From: MGIIa-L3 sp038150305
Lineage (GTDB): Archaea > Thermoplasmatota > Poseidoniia > Poseidoniales > Poseidoniaceae
Reading direction: 5' to 3'
DNA length: 64,000 nt
Assembly (NCBI GenBank): GCA_038150305.1
Contig: JAYOTG010000003.1
Coordinates: 1 to 64,000 of the forward strand
Shown here piece after piece: positions 51,904 to 61,269 of the stretch. The position numbers and the translations under genes were made by a program. Below the pieces are notes generated by a model. That model had not been told where the DNA came from, did no database searches, and saw nothing but the letters and a program-made list of their open reading frames with translations. Every line of letters starts with the position of its first letter. Positions within the stretch are counted from its first letter, which is position 1.

Positions 51904-53080
51904 CGTTGTGTGGTCGGCCATTCTCGAGCGTCAGGCAGGGTGGACACCTGAAGATCCCACGGCCGTGCGCTTGTCGCCTGAGGACGCGGTGATCCTGTAC
52001 GAAACAGCGCCGCTTCACGCGCTGATGAGTGCGGCTTTGCTCCGACGGCAGCAGCAAGTTCCCGGTGGCGAGGTCACGTACCTCATCGACAGGAATGTGA
52101 ATTACACCAATGCATGCACCATCAATTGCCAGTTTTGTTCCTTCTACCGGCCCATTGGCCATGATGAGGTCTACACGCAAACCATTGACGAGATTTCACA
52201 GCGGTTCTCTGAGTTGGAGGCCATCGGAGGTGTTCGCGTGCTCATGCAGGGCGGCGTGAACCCCGACCTGCCCTTTTCGTGGTACACGGATGTCCTCCGG
52301 GAACTCCGTGTTCGTCACCCCTCCATCGACCTCGATTGCTTCAGTCCCATCGAGATTCAAGGGATGTCTGAGATCACTGGATTGAGTACCGTCGAGGTTC
52401 TCCGTGCGCTGAAGGACGCGGGGATGCACGGCTTGCCAGGTGGTGGCGCTGAGATGCTTGTGGAAGGGGTACGTCGCGATGTTTCGCCAAAGAAGGGTGG
52501 GCCGGAGCAATGGATTCGAATCATGCGTGAAGCGCAGTCCCTCGACCTCATCACCAGCGCCACCAACGTGTTTGGCTTCGGCGAGGGCGCCATGGAACGG
52601 GTCGAGCACCTTGTCCGCGTGCGTGACATGCAGGATGAGGCCATCGCGCGAGGTGAGCGCCCGTTCACCTCGTTCATTGCATGGCCGGTCCAACTCGAGA
52701 CGAATTCCTTTGGTCGACGGAACCGAGGACAGAACCGTGTGGAACTTGGTGCTGGGCCGTCGGAATACCTTCGTCACGTGGCTGTGTCTCGTCTGATGCT
52801 CGACGTGGTCGATCACATCCAGGCGTCCTGGCCTACGATGGGCGTTGACGTGGCGCAGATGGCCCTCCTTGGTGGGGCGGACGACATCGGCTCCACCATG
52901 ATGGAAGAGAACGTCGTCTCTGCATCAGGGACCTCGAAAATCTCGGCCAGCGAGCGTGAGCTGCAACGCTTGATCCGACGAGCCGGGTTGACGCCTCGTC
53001 GACGGAACAGCCGGTACGAGTTGCTCGAGACCCCACACGACGACGAAGACCTCGCGGCCCCCGTGCCCATGCTGGCTTAG
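51875..53080 (+). CDS. mqnC: Cyclic dehypoxanthinyl futalosine synthase (MqnC)
   Basis: 401 residues from ATG 51875, which overlaps the pepP end by 29 bases; GTG 51908 is an alternative. This radical SAM enzyme closes the ring of dehypoxanthinyl futalosine in the futalosine route to menaquinone. The cluster motif is YTNACTINCQFCSFYRP (CX3CX2C). The MqnC-type blocks LMQGGVNPDLPFSWYTDVL, CFSPIEIQGMSEITGLS, GLPGGGAEMLVEGVR, IQASWPTMG and DDIGSTMMEENVVSASGTS are present. These separate it from CofH and MqnE. No other mqn gene is in the window. It points to menaquinone as the respiratory quinone. Confidence 0.9.
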   Translation: MTSRPLSERDVVWSAILERQAGWTPEDPTAVRLSPEDAVILYETAPLHALMSAALLRRQQQVPGGEVTYLIDRNVNYTNACTINCQFCSFYRPIGHDEVYTQTIDEISQRFSELEAIGGVRVLMQGGVNPDLPFSWYTDVLRELRVRHPSIDLDCFSPIEIQGMSEITGLSTVEVLRALKDAGMHGLPGGGAEMLVEGVRRDVSPKKGGPEQWIRIMREAQSLDLITSATNVFGFGEGAMERVEHLVRVRDMQDEAIARGERPFTSFIAWPVQLETNSFGRRNRGQNRVELGAGPSEYLRHVAVSRLMLDVVDHIQASWPTMGVDVAQMALLGGADDIGSTMMEENVVSASGTSKISASERELQRLIRRAGLTPRRRNSRYELLETPHDDEDLAAPVPMLA

Positions 53081-56000
53081 GCTCGCTCGGGCAGCGGCAT
53101 GTCATACACCACCCAGATTTCGGCGTGGATGTTTCGACCACCAGTGGCCGATTCACCGGTCGGTTGGTATTCTGCGCCGTTGAACAAGCCGCGGTAACTC
53201 AGCGTTTCTGTCGCGCCAGGGGTCACCCAATCCGTGATGTCGTAGGTCCACTGCTTTACGTCCTGACCCGCACACCAACCCGCGCGTCCAAAGGGCCAGG
53301 AGCCAAACTGATTGGCCACGACACCCCGTGGGACTTCCTGTTCGCACCCTGTGTTGCTGTAGACGATCGGGTGCCACTCGTACGCCGTGTTGCTTCCGAT
53401 CGTGAAATGGTGCTCATGATCGCAGAACTCGGCACAATTTGCGTCGTCCTTCTGGAAGCCGTGACCGGTGATGGTGGCAACGATGCGAACCCGCGAGGCG
53501 TCCACTGGGACGCTGAGGGTTCGTTCCCTTTCGTAGAGGGCAGGGTCGTTGTAACTCCCGTTGAATTGCCCACCAGTGAAGGCGAAGGTCGCTGATGAGG
53601 GGCGATGGTCGACGGTGCTCTCGCCCCACCTCGAAAAGAGCAAGGTGATGGTCAGGCTACCCCCGTTAGCACCTCGGTAGGTGAACCGACGGTCTTCGCC
53701 GTCATCGAGCATGAAGAGGTATGGTGAGAGGTCCGTTAGCCATCGTCCTTCTCGGCCGTAGGTGGTGATCCACCGTGCAAATTCTGTACCGCATTTGGAC
53801 GCGTTATCACGATCACAAATGCGGAGGTTTGCCTCGTAATCCCACTCGTGGCATCCCGCATACCCACCCGAAGGGGTCTGGTAACGGTCGCGTCGTTCAG
53901 AACATGCGTGCTCGTGGAACATCTCGAGGGTGTCGTAGGTCGCCAAATCGTGGTTGAGGTCGATGGTCGCGTTCATGGCGGTCGTGAAACCTCCGCCCCA
54001 GCCGCCTTGATGCTGGTCTTCCAACATCAAATCGACCGCTTCTACGGCTGGATCTGAACGTCGGATTTCCACCGGGTGCTCTGCATGCCACATCCATGCC
54101 TCATGGGACATGTGCTGCGGGTCGTAGGTGGTGCTGGAGGTCCCCCACGTGTACGTCGAGCCGGTTTGCCTCAACCGCTGGAAGCGGTCGATGCCGAAGG
54201 TCGTCGGCTCGCCTAGAGCGGAGAGCGCCTCGCCGAGTCCACCGGTGGCTCCGCTCAAGTCGAGGTCGAGGTAGTGGATGCGTCCTTCCCATGCTTCTTC
54301 CTCATTGGCGTTGAGGCGTTGCTCGACGTCCGCCTTTCGGTCCGTGACTTGGGACCTGTAGGAACTGTCGTATGATCCGTACACCAGATGCGTGTCGTCC
54401 GGGAGGTTCCGGGTCAGGGTTCCTGGATTCATGGTGAAGGTCGAAGCGCTCGACCCACTGCTGGTGGTTTTCATCAAAATGAACAGGTACGTGCTGTTGC
54501 CGTCCCAAAGATCCGAGAAGGTCAAGGATCCCGACAGCGTCGGTACGGTGAATTCACCGACGGTCTGGAAAGGACCTGACACCGTCGGCGCTCCCTGCGT
54601 GCTGGTCCAAGGCACAGGCAACTGAACGACGGCGCAACCGTTCTCATCGATGGTCCAGCGTGTGGGGCTGGATGGACATTGGTCGTTTTGCAGATGCACG
54701 CCATCTCCGTCCACGTCCTCACAGCCTTGTTCATCGGTGGCGGTTGATGGCGGGGTGCCAAGGCAGAGGTCGTTGGCATCCACCACTCCATCTCCGTCGG
54801 TGTCGCGCTGATCGGCGGCACAACCGAACTCGTCCACGGCTGCACCGATGGTTGATTGTGGGCAGAGGTCCAGCATGGTGCCGTTCAAATCCATGTCGTG
54901 GACGCCATCGTTGTCATCGTCTTCGTCTTCGGTGAGGTCCAAGCATCCATCCCGGTCCCAGTCTGTTGAATTATCTTGAAGCCACGCCGATTCGCCCTTT
55001 GGGCAGGCATCGTCAACGTCGAGGACCGTGTCGGAATCGTCGTCCTCGTCTTCCTCGCTGTCGATGCAACCGTCCAGATCCCAATCGAGTGAGCGCAGGC
55101 TGGTCCATCCCGTCATGCCTTGTGGGCACGCATCCTCCACGTCCCGACGTCCGTCGTTGTCGTCGTCGTCATCCTCGCTTGCATCACGGCATCCATCGTT
55201 GTCATGATCCTCAAGCGCGCTGGACGTCCATCCGGGCTCCGAAAGACATCCGTCCAAGGCATCGTTGATCTCATCGTTGTCGTCGTCTTCGTCTTCATCG
55301 CGGTCCCTGCACCCGTCTCCATCGTGGTCCGTGGATCCTTTGCTGGTCCAACCTTCCGATTCTCCCACGCCGTTCGGGCAGAAATCAAGGTCATCGTGCA
55401 CGCCGTCTCCGTCAGCGTCGACCACAACCTCACTCAGGATGAGGCGAACGCTTCGTTCGTCCGTTGCCGAGTCGACAGGACCGACACACGTTGCCGTGAA
55501 CACAAGAACAGGGGGGAGGCCCTCTTCCGCCCTGTTGATGTTGAACGAGCGGGCGTCATCAAGCATGACTTCCTCGAAGTCTGTATCAGGACCGAGGTCC
55601 ATTACTACACTGCACAACACCGAGTCGAGGTCCTGCTCAGGGCGGTCCCTGAGCGGCGCAACTTGACCCTGAATCGAGATGGTGCCCTCGTCCGCAACGG
55701 CGGCCACGGGAAGGACGAGGCGAACCCCTGCCTGGCCAATCTCAACCGTTGTCTCAAGCGTGAGGGGTCCGTCATCGAACAAGACATCCTCTTCTGGCAT
55801 GAGGTCAACGCTGACCTGAACCACTCCGGTTGACGGGGCCACCATGGCCACGACGAGCACATCGGTGCGTGAGACCGCCACGTCGCGGACAACTTCAGGT
55901 GCGCTCACGCCGTAGGTGGTCCGTACATCCCCGACGGCGACGCTCTCGAGATACTGGAGCGGAATGCCTTCTACCTCAAAGATGAGAAGGTCCCCAGCAA

Positions 56001-56166
56001 CTGGATTACGAATGGACGATGCCGGGTTGAGTTCCCAGTTCACGGTGGCCAACGTGGGCGTCTTTGTTTCAACGGGTTCTGGTTCGACGATCTCCTCGCC
56101 AATCCCCAAACATCCGGCCATCAGCATGGTCAGGACCAAGGCCACGGCAATCAATGGTCTGCGCAT
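53077..56166 (-). CDS. Lipoprotein with TSP3 repeats and a PNGase F-like domain
   Basis: 1029 residues from ATG 56166; an upstream TTG at 56196 is less likely. MRRPLIAVALVLTMLMAGC is a lipoprotein signal with lipobox ending at Cys19. Residues about 245-510 carry TSP3-type calcium loops (DHDGDGCRDRDEDEDDDND and similar). The C-terminal half matches peptide-N-glycosidase F: GCHEWDYEANLRICD and FARWITTYGREGRWLTDL correspond to the first jelly roll. ITGHGFQKDDANCAEFCDHE and GSWPFGRAGWCAGQDVKQW correspond to the second. PNGase F removes N-glycans from asparagine. It is probably surface-exposed and acts on glycoproteins; activity is inferred. The gene is last in a minus-strand run of four. Confidence 0.8.
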   Translation of the reverse strand: MRRPLIAVALVLTMLMAGCLGIGEEIVEPEPVETKTPTLATVNWELNPASSIRNPVAGDLLIFEVEGIPLQYLESVAVGDVRTTYGVSAPEVVRDVAVSRTDVLVVAMVAPSTGVVQVSVDLMPEEDVLFDDGPLTLETTVEIGQAGVRLVLPVAAVADEGTISIQGQVAPLRDRPEQDLDSVLCSVVMDLGPDTDFEEVMLDDARSFNINRAEEGLPPVLVFTATCVGPVDSATDERSVRLILSEVVVDADGDGVHDDLDFCPNGVGESEGWTSKGSTDHDGDGCRDRDEDEDDDNDEINDALDGCLSEPGWTSSALEDHDNDGCRDASEDDDDDNDGRRDVEDACPQGMTGWTSLRSLDWDLDGCIDSEEDEDDDSDTVLDVDDACPKGESAWLQDNSTDWDRDGCLDLTEDEDDDNDGVHDMDLNGTMLDLCPQSTIGAAVDEFGCAADQRDTDGDGVVDANDLCLGTPPSTATDEQGCEDVDGDGVHLQNDQCPSSPTRWTIDENGCAVVQLPVPWTSTQGAPTVSGPFQTVGEFTVPTLSGSLTFSDLWDGNSTYLFILMKTTSSGSSASTFTMNPGTLTRNLPDDTHLVYGSYDSSYRSQVTDRKADVEQRLNANEEEAWEGRIHYLDLDLSGATGGLGEALSALGEPTTFGIDRFQRLRQTGSTYTWGTSSTTYDPQHMSHEAWMWHAEHPVEIRRSDPAVEAVDLMLEDQHQGGWGGGFTTAMNATIDLNHDLATYDTLEMFHEHACSERRDRYQTPSGGYAGCHEWDYEANLRICDRDNASKCGTEFARWITTYGREGRWLTDLSPYLFMLDDGEDRRFTYRGANGGSLTITLLFSRWGESTVDHRPSSATFAFTGGQFNGSYNDPALYERERTLSVPVDASRVRIVATITGHGFQKDDANCAEFCDHEHHFTIGSNTAYEWHPIVYSNTGCEQEVPRGVVANQFGSWPFGRAGWCAGQDVKQWTYDITDWVTPGATETLSYRGLFNGAEYQPTGESATGGRNIHAEIWVVYDMPLPERA

Positions 56167-56192
56167 GACCGGGCAATGCGCGGCAAGGAACC

Positions 56193-57251
56193 TCAACGTG
56201 TCGGTGCAGGATGAGCGTGTTCAGCGCGCCCGTCGGTCAATTCGACGGTCAGTTTTGGAATGGGTGCTTGAGGCCACCGGGCTCGGACCGGCGTCACGTG
56301 GAGCATTCGACCGTGGACAGGATGGTCGCACGCCACGATGATTTCCCAGTGGATCCTGATGAGTGCATCGTACATGGTGCCTGGCCACGGACCTGCCGGT
56401 GCCTCGACCTTGACGTTGCGGCCCGCCACGGGCGACCATGCCCCTCGGGCGGCTAGCCTCATGGGCCGAAGATAGACATCACCCGGCCAATCGTGACGTC
56501 CCATCGGCGATTCTTCTCCGAGGCCCGTCCCGTCGCCCATGGCGGGTTCCATGCCTTCCAAGGCGGTGGTCATCCCGGGCGGGGGCTGACGGTTCGGATG
56601 TCTGTGAAGGGCGCTGAGGATGTGGTGCCTTCGTGGTGCCAACACGCCACATTGGAGGCTTGCATACACGGCGTATTCAGCTGCACGCCCGCCAATGCTG
56701 ATGCGGGTCGCTCCCTCGCTCCTGACCTCATCAATGTCGACCTCAAGGCGCAGCCGCTCGTCGGCCATGATGTTGGTTTGCCTGCGAAGGTCACCCACGT
56801 TGACGGTCAAACGCAACACGAGAGGCAACAAGATCAGCGGGACAACGATCAGCCCGAGAAGTGGATAGTCCAAGAGACCTAACCGGACGCTATTGGTCCC
56901 GAAGGTCGGGATGTTCAGGGCGTCAAAACCCGGTGCAAGCGCGAGATAGAGCAGGGTGAGCAACATCACGATGCCCACGCCATCCACCATGCGGCGAAGG
57001 CGCCGGTGGAGGGGGCGCGGCTCGAGGAACCACCCCGTTCGCTGAGCTTTGACGACACTGGGAAACGGCCTCGATTCAATGGATTCTCCCTGGACGTCGC
57101 CAAGTCCTCGTCGCTCGACAAACCAGCCTTCTGTGGTTTCAATGCGAAACTCTGAACCAAACGCGCGATCGATGGGGCCAACGACCGGGTCGAGTTCCGT
57201 CGGTTTCAGCCTTCGTGGGTCGAAGGGTGGATGGCGATACATCTCTTCCAT
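56193..57251 (-). CDS. Membrane protein, unknown family
   Basis: 352 residues. A cytoplasmic N-terminal region of about 85 residues is followed by two membrane helices (GVGIVMLLTLLYLALAPGF, about 91-109; YPLLGLIVVPLILLPLVLRL, about 129-148). A soluble beta-rich domain follows (VEVDI-like RLRLEVDIDEVRSEGATRISIGG, then about 260-350 with VKVEAPAGPWPGTMYDALIRI). The C-terminal HWEIIVACDHPVHGRMLHVTPV resembles an arrestin-like or sandwich strand pattern. No catalytic motif is seen. It lies between the flavoprotein and the lipoprotein genes, with gaps of 9 and about 26 bases. Confidence 0.6.
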   Translation of the reverse strand: MEEMYRHPPFDPRRLKPTELDPVVGPIDRAFGSEFRIETTEGWFVERRGLGDVQGESIESRPFPSVVKAQRTGWFLEPRPLHRRLRRMVDGVGIVMLLTLLYLALAPGFDALNIPTFGTNSVRLGLLDYPLLGLIVVPLILLPLVLRLTVNVGDLRRQTNIMADERLRLEVDIDEVRSEGATRISIGGRAAEYAVYASLQCGVLAPRRHHILSALHRHPNRQPPPGMTTALEGMEPAMGDGTGLGEESPMGRHDWPGDVYLRPMRLAARGAWSPVAGRNVKVEAPAGPWPGTMYDALIRIHWEIIVACDHPVHGRMLHVTPVRARWPQAPIPKLTVELTDGRAEHAHPAPTR

Positions 57252-57260
57252 GTCTTCACC

Positions 57261-58466
57261 TCATGCCGTTAACATGGCCCAGCCGGCCCTGAGGGCCAGC
57301 GGCCGGAAGGACGGTACCTTGCGGAGCATCTCGATTCCAAGAGGAACAGGGTGCTCGATGTCACCAAGCCTGTTGATCATCGCTGTCACTTCGGGTTGCG
57401 CAAACACCGCCACGTGACGCTCCAGCGTGTCGTCATCGCTTTCGGTCAAGAAGAGGTTTCTGAGGGCTCTCGCCCGGGTTTGATGACGCTTCAGATCGTC
57501 CCATGGCCGGGCGATTTTTTTCAAAGCGGTCTCCGAGAGCAGGTCGGCGTGGACGGCTTCAGCCAAGGCATCAGCCACCATGCTGACCTGTTTGAAGCCG
57601 GGTCCTATGCCGCCTCCTGTCGTCGGCTTCGCCAAGCCAGCCGCGTCGCCGAACAGCATGGCACGTTCCCTGACTGGCCGCCGAACCATGCCGCCGGGGA
57701 TGGGGCCACAATACCGCGCGACGATTTGGCAGTCCGCGAACCGCTCGGCGTGGCGCGAGGTGTGCATGAGACCGTGCAAGAGCGCTTCAGGTGATGCATG
57801 TTCCAGGCGGTCGGGTGACGACCAAAGCCCAATTCGATGTGTGCCGAAGCCCGTTGGAATGGCCCATGCAAAGAAACCTGGGGCAATGGCCTCGCCTGTG
57901 AACATCTCAAGCCAGCGATTATCGGTATGGAACCCCGTGACCTCGACTTGGTTTCCGATCATGATTTCCTTCGGTCTTCCGCTGCGCAACCAGTGCCGAA
58001 CGCGGCTGTGGGCGCCGTCTGCGCCAACCAGCAGGCGGCAGGTGGTGGTTCCGGTGGACGCGCCTTGCTGGTGATGAACCCGCCAACCCTTGCCTTCAAC
58101 TGGCAAGACTCCCGTCGCTTTCGTCGAAAGCAACAACCTGCTTCCTGCCTTGATGGCCTGCTGGACGACGCCCTCATCGAACCTGTTTCTACACACGGCA
58201 CTGGTTCGGGTCTCTCCGGGAACACCTACAGTGACGGATGCCCGGTGTGGTCCGTGAATCGTGGCGCCATCGATGTCTTGGAGCACGGTGTGTTGCAACC
58301 CCACTTGAGCCATGGACCACGGGTTGACCAAGCCGGCGCACTGGAAAGGTCGGCCGATGGACGCGTGCTCTTCCATCAACAAGACATCGACGCCCCGTTC
58401 AGCGAGAACGGTGGCCAACCGTGCACCGACGGGGCCGGCGCCGACGACGATGACGTCGTGGTCCAT
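57261..58466 (-). CDS. Geranylgeranyl reductase-family FAD protein
   Basis: 401 residues from ATG 58466 (MDHDVIVVGAGPVGARLATVL); an alternative start at 58493 adds nine residues. The FAD-binding GxGxxG motif is at the N terminus, ADGAHSRVRHWL supplies the family's DG motif (about 154), and GDAAGLAKPTTGGGIGPGFKQ (about residues 280-300) is the second FAD motif with the PxTGGGI pattern of archaeal digeranylgeranylglycerophospholipid reductases. These saturate the isoprenoid chains of membrane lipids. A role on menaquinone side chains is also possible. It follows topB by 39 bases. Confidence 0.85.
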   Translation of the reverse strand: MDHDVIVVGAGPVGARLATVLAERGVDVLLMEEHASIGRPFQCAGLVNPWSMAQVGLQHTVLQDIDGATIHGPHRASVTVGVPGETRTSAVCRNRFDEGVVQQAIKAGSRLLLSTKATGVLPVEGKGWRVHHQQGASTGTTTCRLLVGADGAHSRVRHWLRSGRPKEIMIGNQVEVTGFHTDNRWLEMFTGEAIAPGFFAWAIPTGFGTHRIGLWSSPDRLEHASPEALLHGLMHTSRHAERFADCQIVARYCGPIPGGMVRRPVRERAMLFGDAAGLAKPTTGGGIGPGFKQVSMVADALAEAVHADLLSETALKKIARPWDDLKRHQTRARALRNLFLTESDDDTLERHVAVFAQPEVTAMINRLGDIEHPVPLGIEMLRKVPSFRPLALRAGWAMLTA

Positions 58467-58505
58467 GGCGTGAATCCGGGGGGTGTACCCCATGAAGCAT
58501 ACGCT

Positions 58506-61247
58506 TCATTCCTTCTTTGCGAAGCGGTAACGCACCTGTTGTGCTTTGTTCAGGTAGAGGATGGCGGTGAACGGGTTGCCCTTCTTTGAGATGAGGTCGG
58601 AAAAGGGCCCAACTTGCCCTTCGGTGATCAACGTGGCTGCTTCTTCACGGGTCAACTCGCGCTTTGAGATTTCACGGGCGATCTGAATCTTGCATCCGGT
58701 CCCGGCTTCTTCGGGTTGGTAATGCGTCGGGGTTTCCACAATCGCGGCATTGGTCTTGGGGCAAACCGCGACGACGCCGGGTGTCACGTCAAACTTCGTT
58801 GCATCTGCTGCGGCCTGGCGCGGCGGGAAGTCGTATTCGATTTTCTTCCCGTTCAGGACCAGGTAGGCGCTGAAGGGTTTTCCTCGTCGAGAAATGAATC
58901 CCTCAAGGAGGGCAGATCGTCCATCCGTCAGGATGGCTCGTGCTTCTTCGACCGTGATGGGCCGCTGGCACATTTCGGCCCGAATGCCGCGGAACGTGCA
59001 TTCATCGCTGTCGCACGCATACCCGTCGTGACCTTGTCGCACGGTGCCTGATTCGCAGACTGGACAGGTTGCAATCGGCTCATCGGTGATCTCAACGCTG
59101 CCTGCGCCGTTGCCCTTCGTGGTGACCTTTCCTGCGTCGCTCAGCGTCACCGACGCGGCGTATTCCTCACCCGTCCGGCTGAAGAATCCGTGAAGGTCGT
59201 CGAGGGCCTTGGATTCGATGAGGCGAGCAGCCGTGCTTCGATCAAACCATCGACCTGAGGTGTCCTTCCAGAAGATGAAGTTACATCCTTCATCCGCACC
59301 CAAATTGGCCACGCACTGGTAGGCCAAGGTGGTCTCACGAACCGGCTCGTTGCAGGAGGGGCATGCAGCGATGTCATCTTCGTCCGCGTACAACACAGAC
59401 CTGTCATGGTCTTTGATCCGATGCACCATCGTGCTGGTTCGCTCGATGATGTCGTTCATGTATGCGCTTCGTTCGACCTCACCCCGCTGAACCTGCAGCA
59501 AGCGGTGTTCCATCTCTCCGGTCAACTCGGGCGAAGTGATCCAATCCACGCCAATACGGCGAAGCATGTCGATGAGTCGCATGCCAATGGCGGTGGCGCT
59601 AAGCTGCCCGCTGCGTGCGCGCCTGATGTAATTCCGATCGATGAGCTTCTCGATGGTTTCGGCGCGCGTGGCTGGCGTTCCAAGCCCCGTATCCTTCAGC
59701 GCTTCAGAGAAATCGTCGTCCTCGACGTGACGTCCGGCGTTCTCCATGAGCGAGAGCAAACGAGCTTCCTTCAAACGACTGGGCGGCTTTGACATCTCTT
59801 CGTGGAAGGTCACATCATCGAGGCTTCCTTCTGCTCCAGTCGAGACGTTCCCCCACTGTTCAGGGATGCTTTCCTTCTTGGTTTCGATGTGGCGGAAGCC
59901 TGGGTCAACGAGGTGCTCCACGCTCTTGACGAAGTCTTGGGACCCCGCCGTAGCGGTCCGCGTTTCGACCCGCCATGTTGAGCGGTCGGACCATGAGGCA
60001 AGGAAGCGCCGGGAGATCAGGTCGAACAGCTTGGCATGGTCCGCAGGAAGCGCCTCGCTTGGCAGCACGCCAGTAGGGACGATTGCGTAGTGGTCGCTGA
60101 CTTTCGCGTCATTGAAATTACGGTCCGTGTTTCGAAGACCCTCGGATTGCAGTCGGTTCACGTGGGCGGAATATTCCTTGATGTCGCCCAGCGTTTCGAT
60201 GATTTCGTTCACCTTTTCCGTCATGTCAGAGGGCAGGTACTGGGAGTCTGTACGCGGGTAGGTGGTGACCTTGTAGCGGTCGTAGAGGTCTTGAGCGACG
60301 CTGAGCGTCCTGCGTGAGGGCCACGACCAAAGGCTGTTGGCTATGCGCTGCAAACTCGTGAGGTCAAAATTGAGTGGGACGCGCTCGTGCTTTGGTCGCT
60401 CCTCAACGGTGACGGTGATGGATTTTGCTGCCGCAATGTCAGTTTCGACGGCGTTCTTCTCTTCCACGTCGAGGATGCGATTGGCCTTGTATTCAGGCCG
60501 GTTTTCATCCGACGTGTGATCGCGTCGAATCCAGCGCGCCGACCATACCGAATCGCCAACATGGACGTCAGCGGTAATGTTCCAGAAGGGCTCTGGCACG
60601 TAACTGAGAATTTTCTTTTCTTCGTCAGCGATCATGGCCAGAGTAGCGGTTTGGACCCGGCCGAGGCTGATGGTGGTGCGTTCACGTCGTCCCTTCAGGA
60701 AGGTGTTCCCGACACGTGATCCGTTCATGCCGATGATCCAATCGGCTTCAGAGCGAGAACGCGCAGCGGCCCCCAGGTTGTCGTATGTCCCGCTAGGTTG
60801 GCGTCCTTCCCACGCCGTTTGGATGGCACCAGCGGTCATGGATTGAAGCCACATCCTTGACGTGGGTGCCTTGGCCTTTGTGTGCTCGATGATGCTCCTG
60901 AAAATGAGTTCACCCTCGCGGGCGGCGTCACAGGCATTGACGATCTCGGTGACGTCTTTGGCCGAAACGCGCTTCTTGATGGCGGAGAGGACCTTCCTGT
61001 TTCGGCCACCTTTTGCCTTGTACTCGAAAGGATCCGGAACGATGGGAAGCCTGTCGATGGTCTTCCTCCAGTTCTTGAATTCCGGGTCATAGTCCTCCGG
61101 GAACTTCTGTTCGACGAGATGGCCGATGGCCCACGTGACAACGAGTTCGTCGCCCAACCACGCGTCGTCGGCTTTTTTTGTCGCGCCAAGGACCTTGGCG
61201 ATGTCGTCGGCAACGCTGGGTTTCTCCGCGATGACAACGACGGTCAT
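58506..61247 (-). CDS. topB: DNA topoisomerase III, bacterial TopB type
   Basis: 913 residues from ATG 61247 (MTVVVIAEKPSVADDIAKVL). This type IA enzyme relaxes and decatenates DNA. The Toprim domain has the N-terminal AEKPS and DAAREGELI (109-115). The active-site Tyr330 lies in TTYPRTDSQYLPSDM, and ISLGRVQTATLAMI precedes it. After the core come two CxxC zinc ribbons (CPSCNEPV near 656 and CPVCESGT near 755), with three copies of the C-terminal topoisomerase repeat (GFFSRTGEEYAA, GFISRRGKPFSAYLVLNGK and DLISKKGNPFTAILYLNKA). The repeat type is typical of bacterial TopB, which suggests an acquired gene. It is divergent from pyrD, with one small gene between. Confidence 0.93.
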   Translation of the reverse strand: MTVVVIAEKPSVADDIAKVLGATKKADDAWLGDELVVTWAIGHLVEQKFPEDYDPEFKNWRKTIDRLPIVPDPFEYKAKGGRNRKVLSAIKKRVSAKDVTEIVNACDAAREGELIFRSIIEHTKAKAPTSRMWLQSMTAGAIQTAWEGRQPSGTYDNLGAAARSRSEADWIIGMNGSRVGNTFLKGRRERTTISLGRVQTATLAMIADEEKKILSYVPEPFWNITADVHVGDSVWSARWIRRDHTSDENRPEYKANRILDVEEKNAVETDIAAAKSITVTVEERPKHERVPLNFDLTSLQRIANSLWSWPSRRTLSVAQDLYDRYKVTTYPRTDSQYLPSDMTEKVNEIIETLGDIKEYSAHVNRLQSEGLRNTDRNFNDAKVSDHYAIVPTGVLPSEALPADHAKLFDLISRRFLASWSDRSTWRVETRTATAGSQDFVKSVEHLVDPGFRHIETKKESIPEQWGNVSTGAEGSLDDVTFHEEMSKPPSRLKEARLLSLMENAGRHVEDDDFSEALKDTGLGTPATRAETIEKLIDRNYIRRARSGQLSATAIGMRLIDMLRRIGVDWITSPELTGEMEHRLLQVQRGEVERSAYMNDIIERTSTMVHRIKDHDRSVLYADEDDIAACPSCNEPVRETTLAYQCVANLGADEGCNFIFWKDTSGRWFDRSTAARLIESKALDDLHGFFSRTGEEYAASVTLSDAGKVTTKGNGAGSVEITDEPIATCPVCESGTVRQGHDGYACDSDECTFRGIRAEMCQRPITVEEARAILTDGRSALLEGFISRRGKPFSAYLVLNGKKIEYDFPPRQAAADATKFDVTPGVVAVCPKTNAAIVETPTHYQPEEAGTGCKIQIAREISKRELTREEAATLITEGQVGPFSDLISKKGNPFTAILYLNKAQQVRYRFAKKE

Positions 61248-61269
61248 GAGTGGGTCGGCCCCGTCGAGC

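Noticed and set aside
51875..53080. CofH (F420 synthesis) as the identity of the radical SAM protein
   Set aside because: The QGGVNPDLPFSWY, IQASWPTMG and DDIGSTMMEENVVSASGTS blocks are those of MqnC, and no CofG partner is adjacent.
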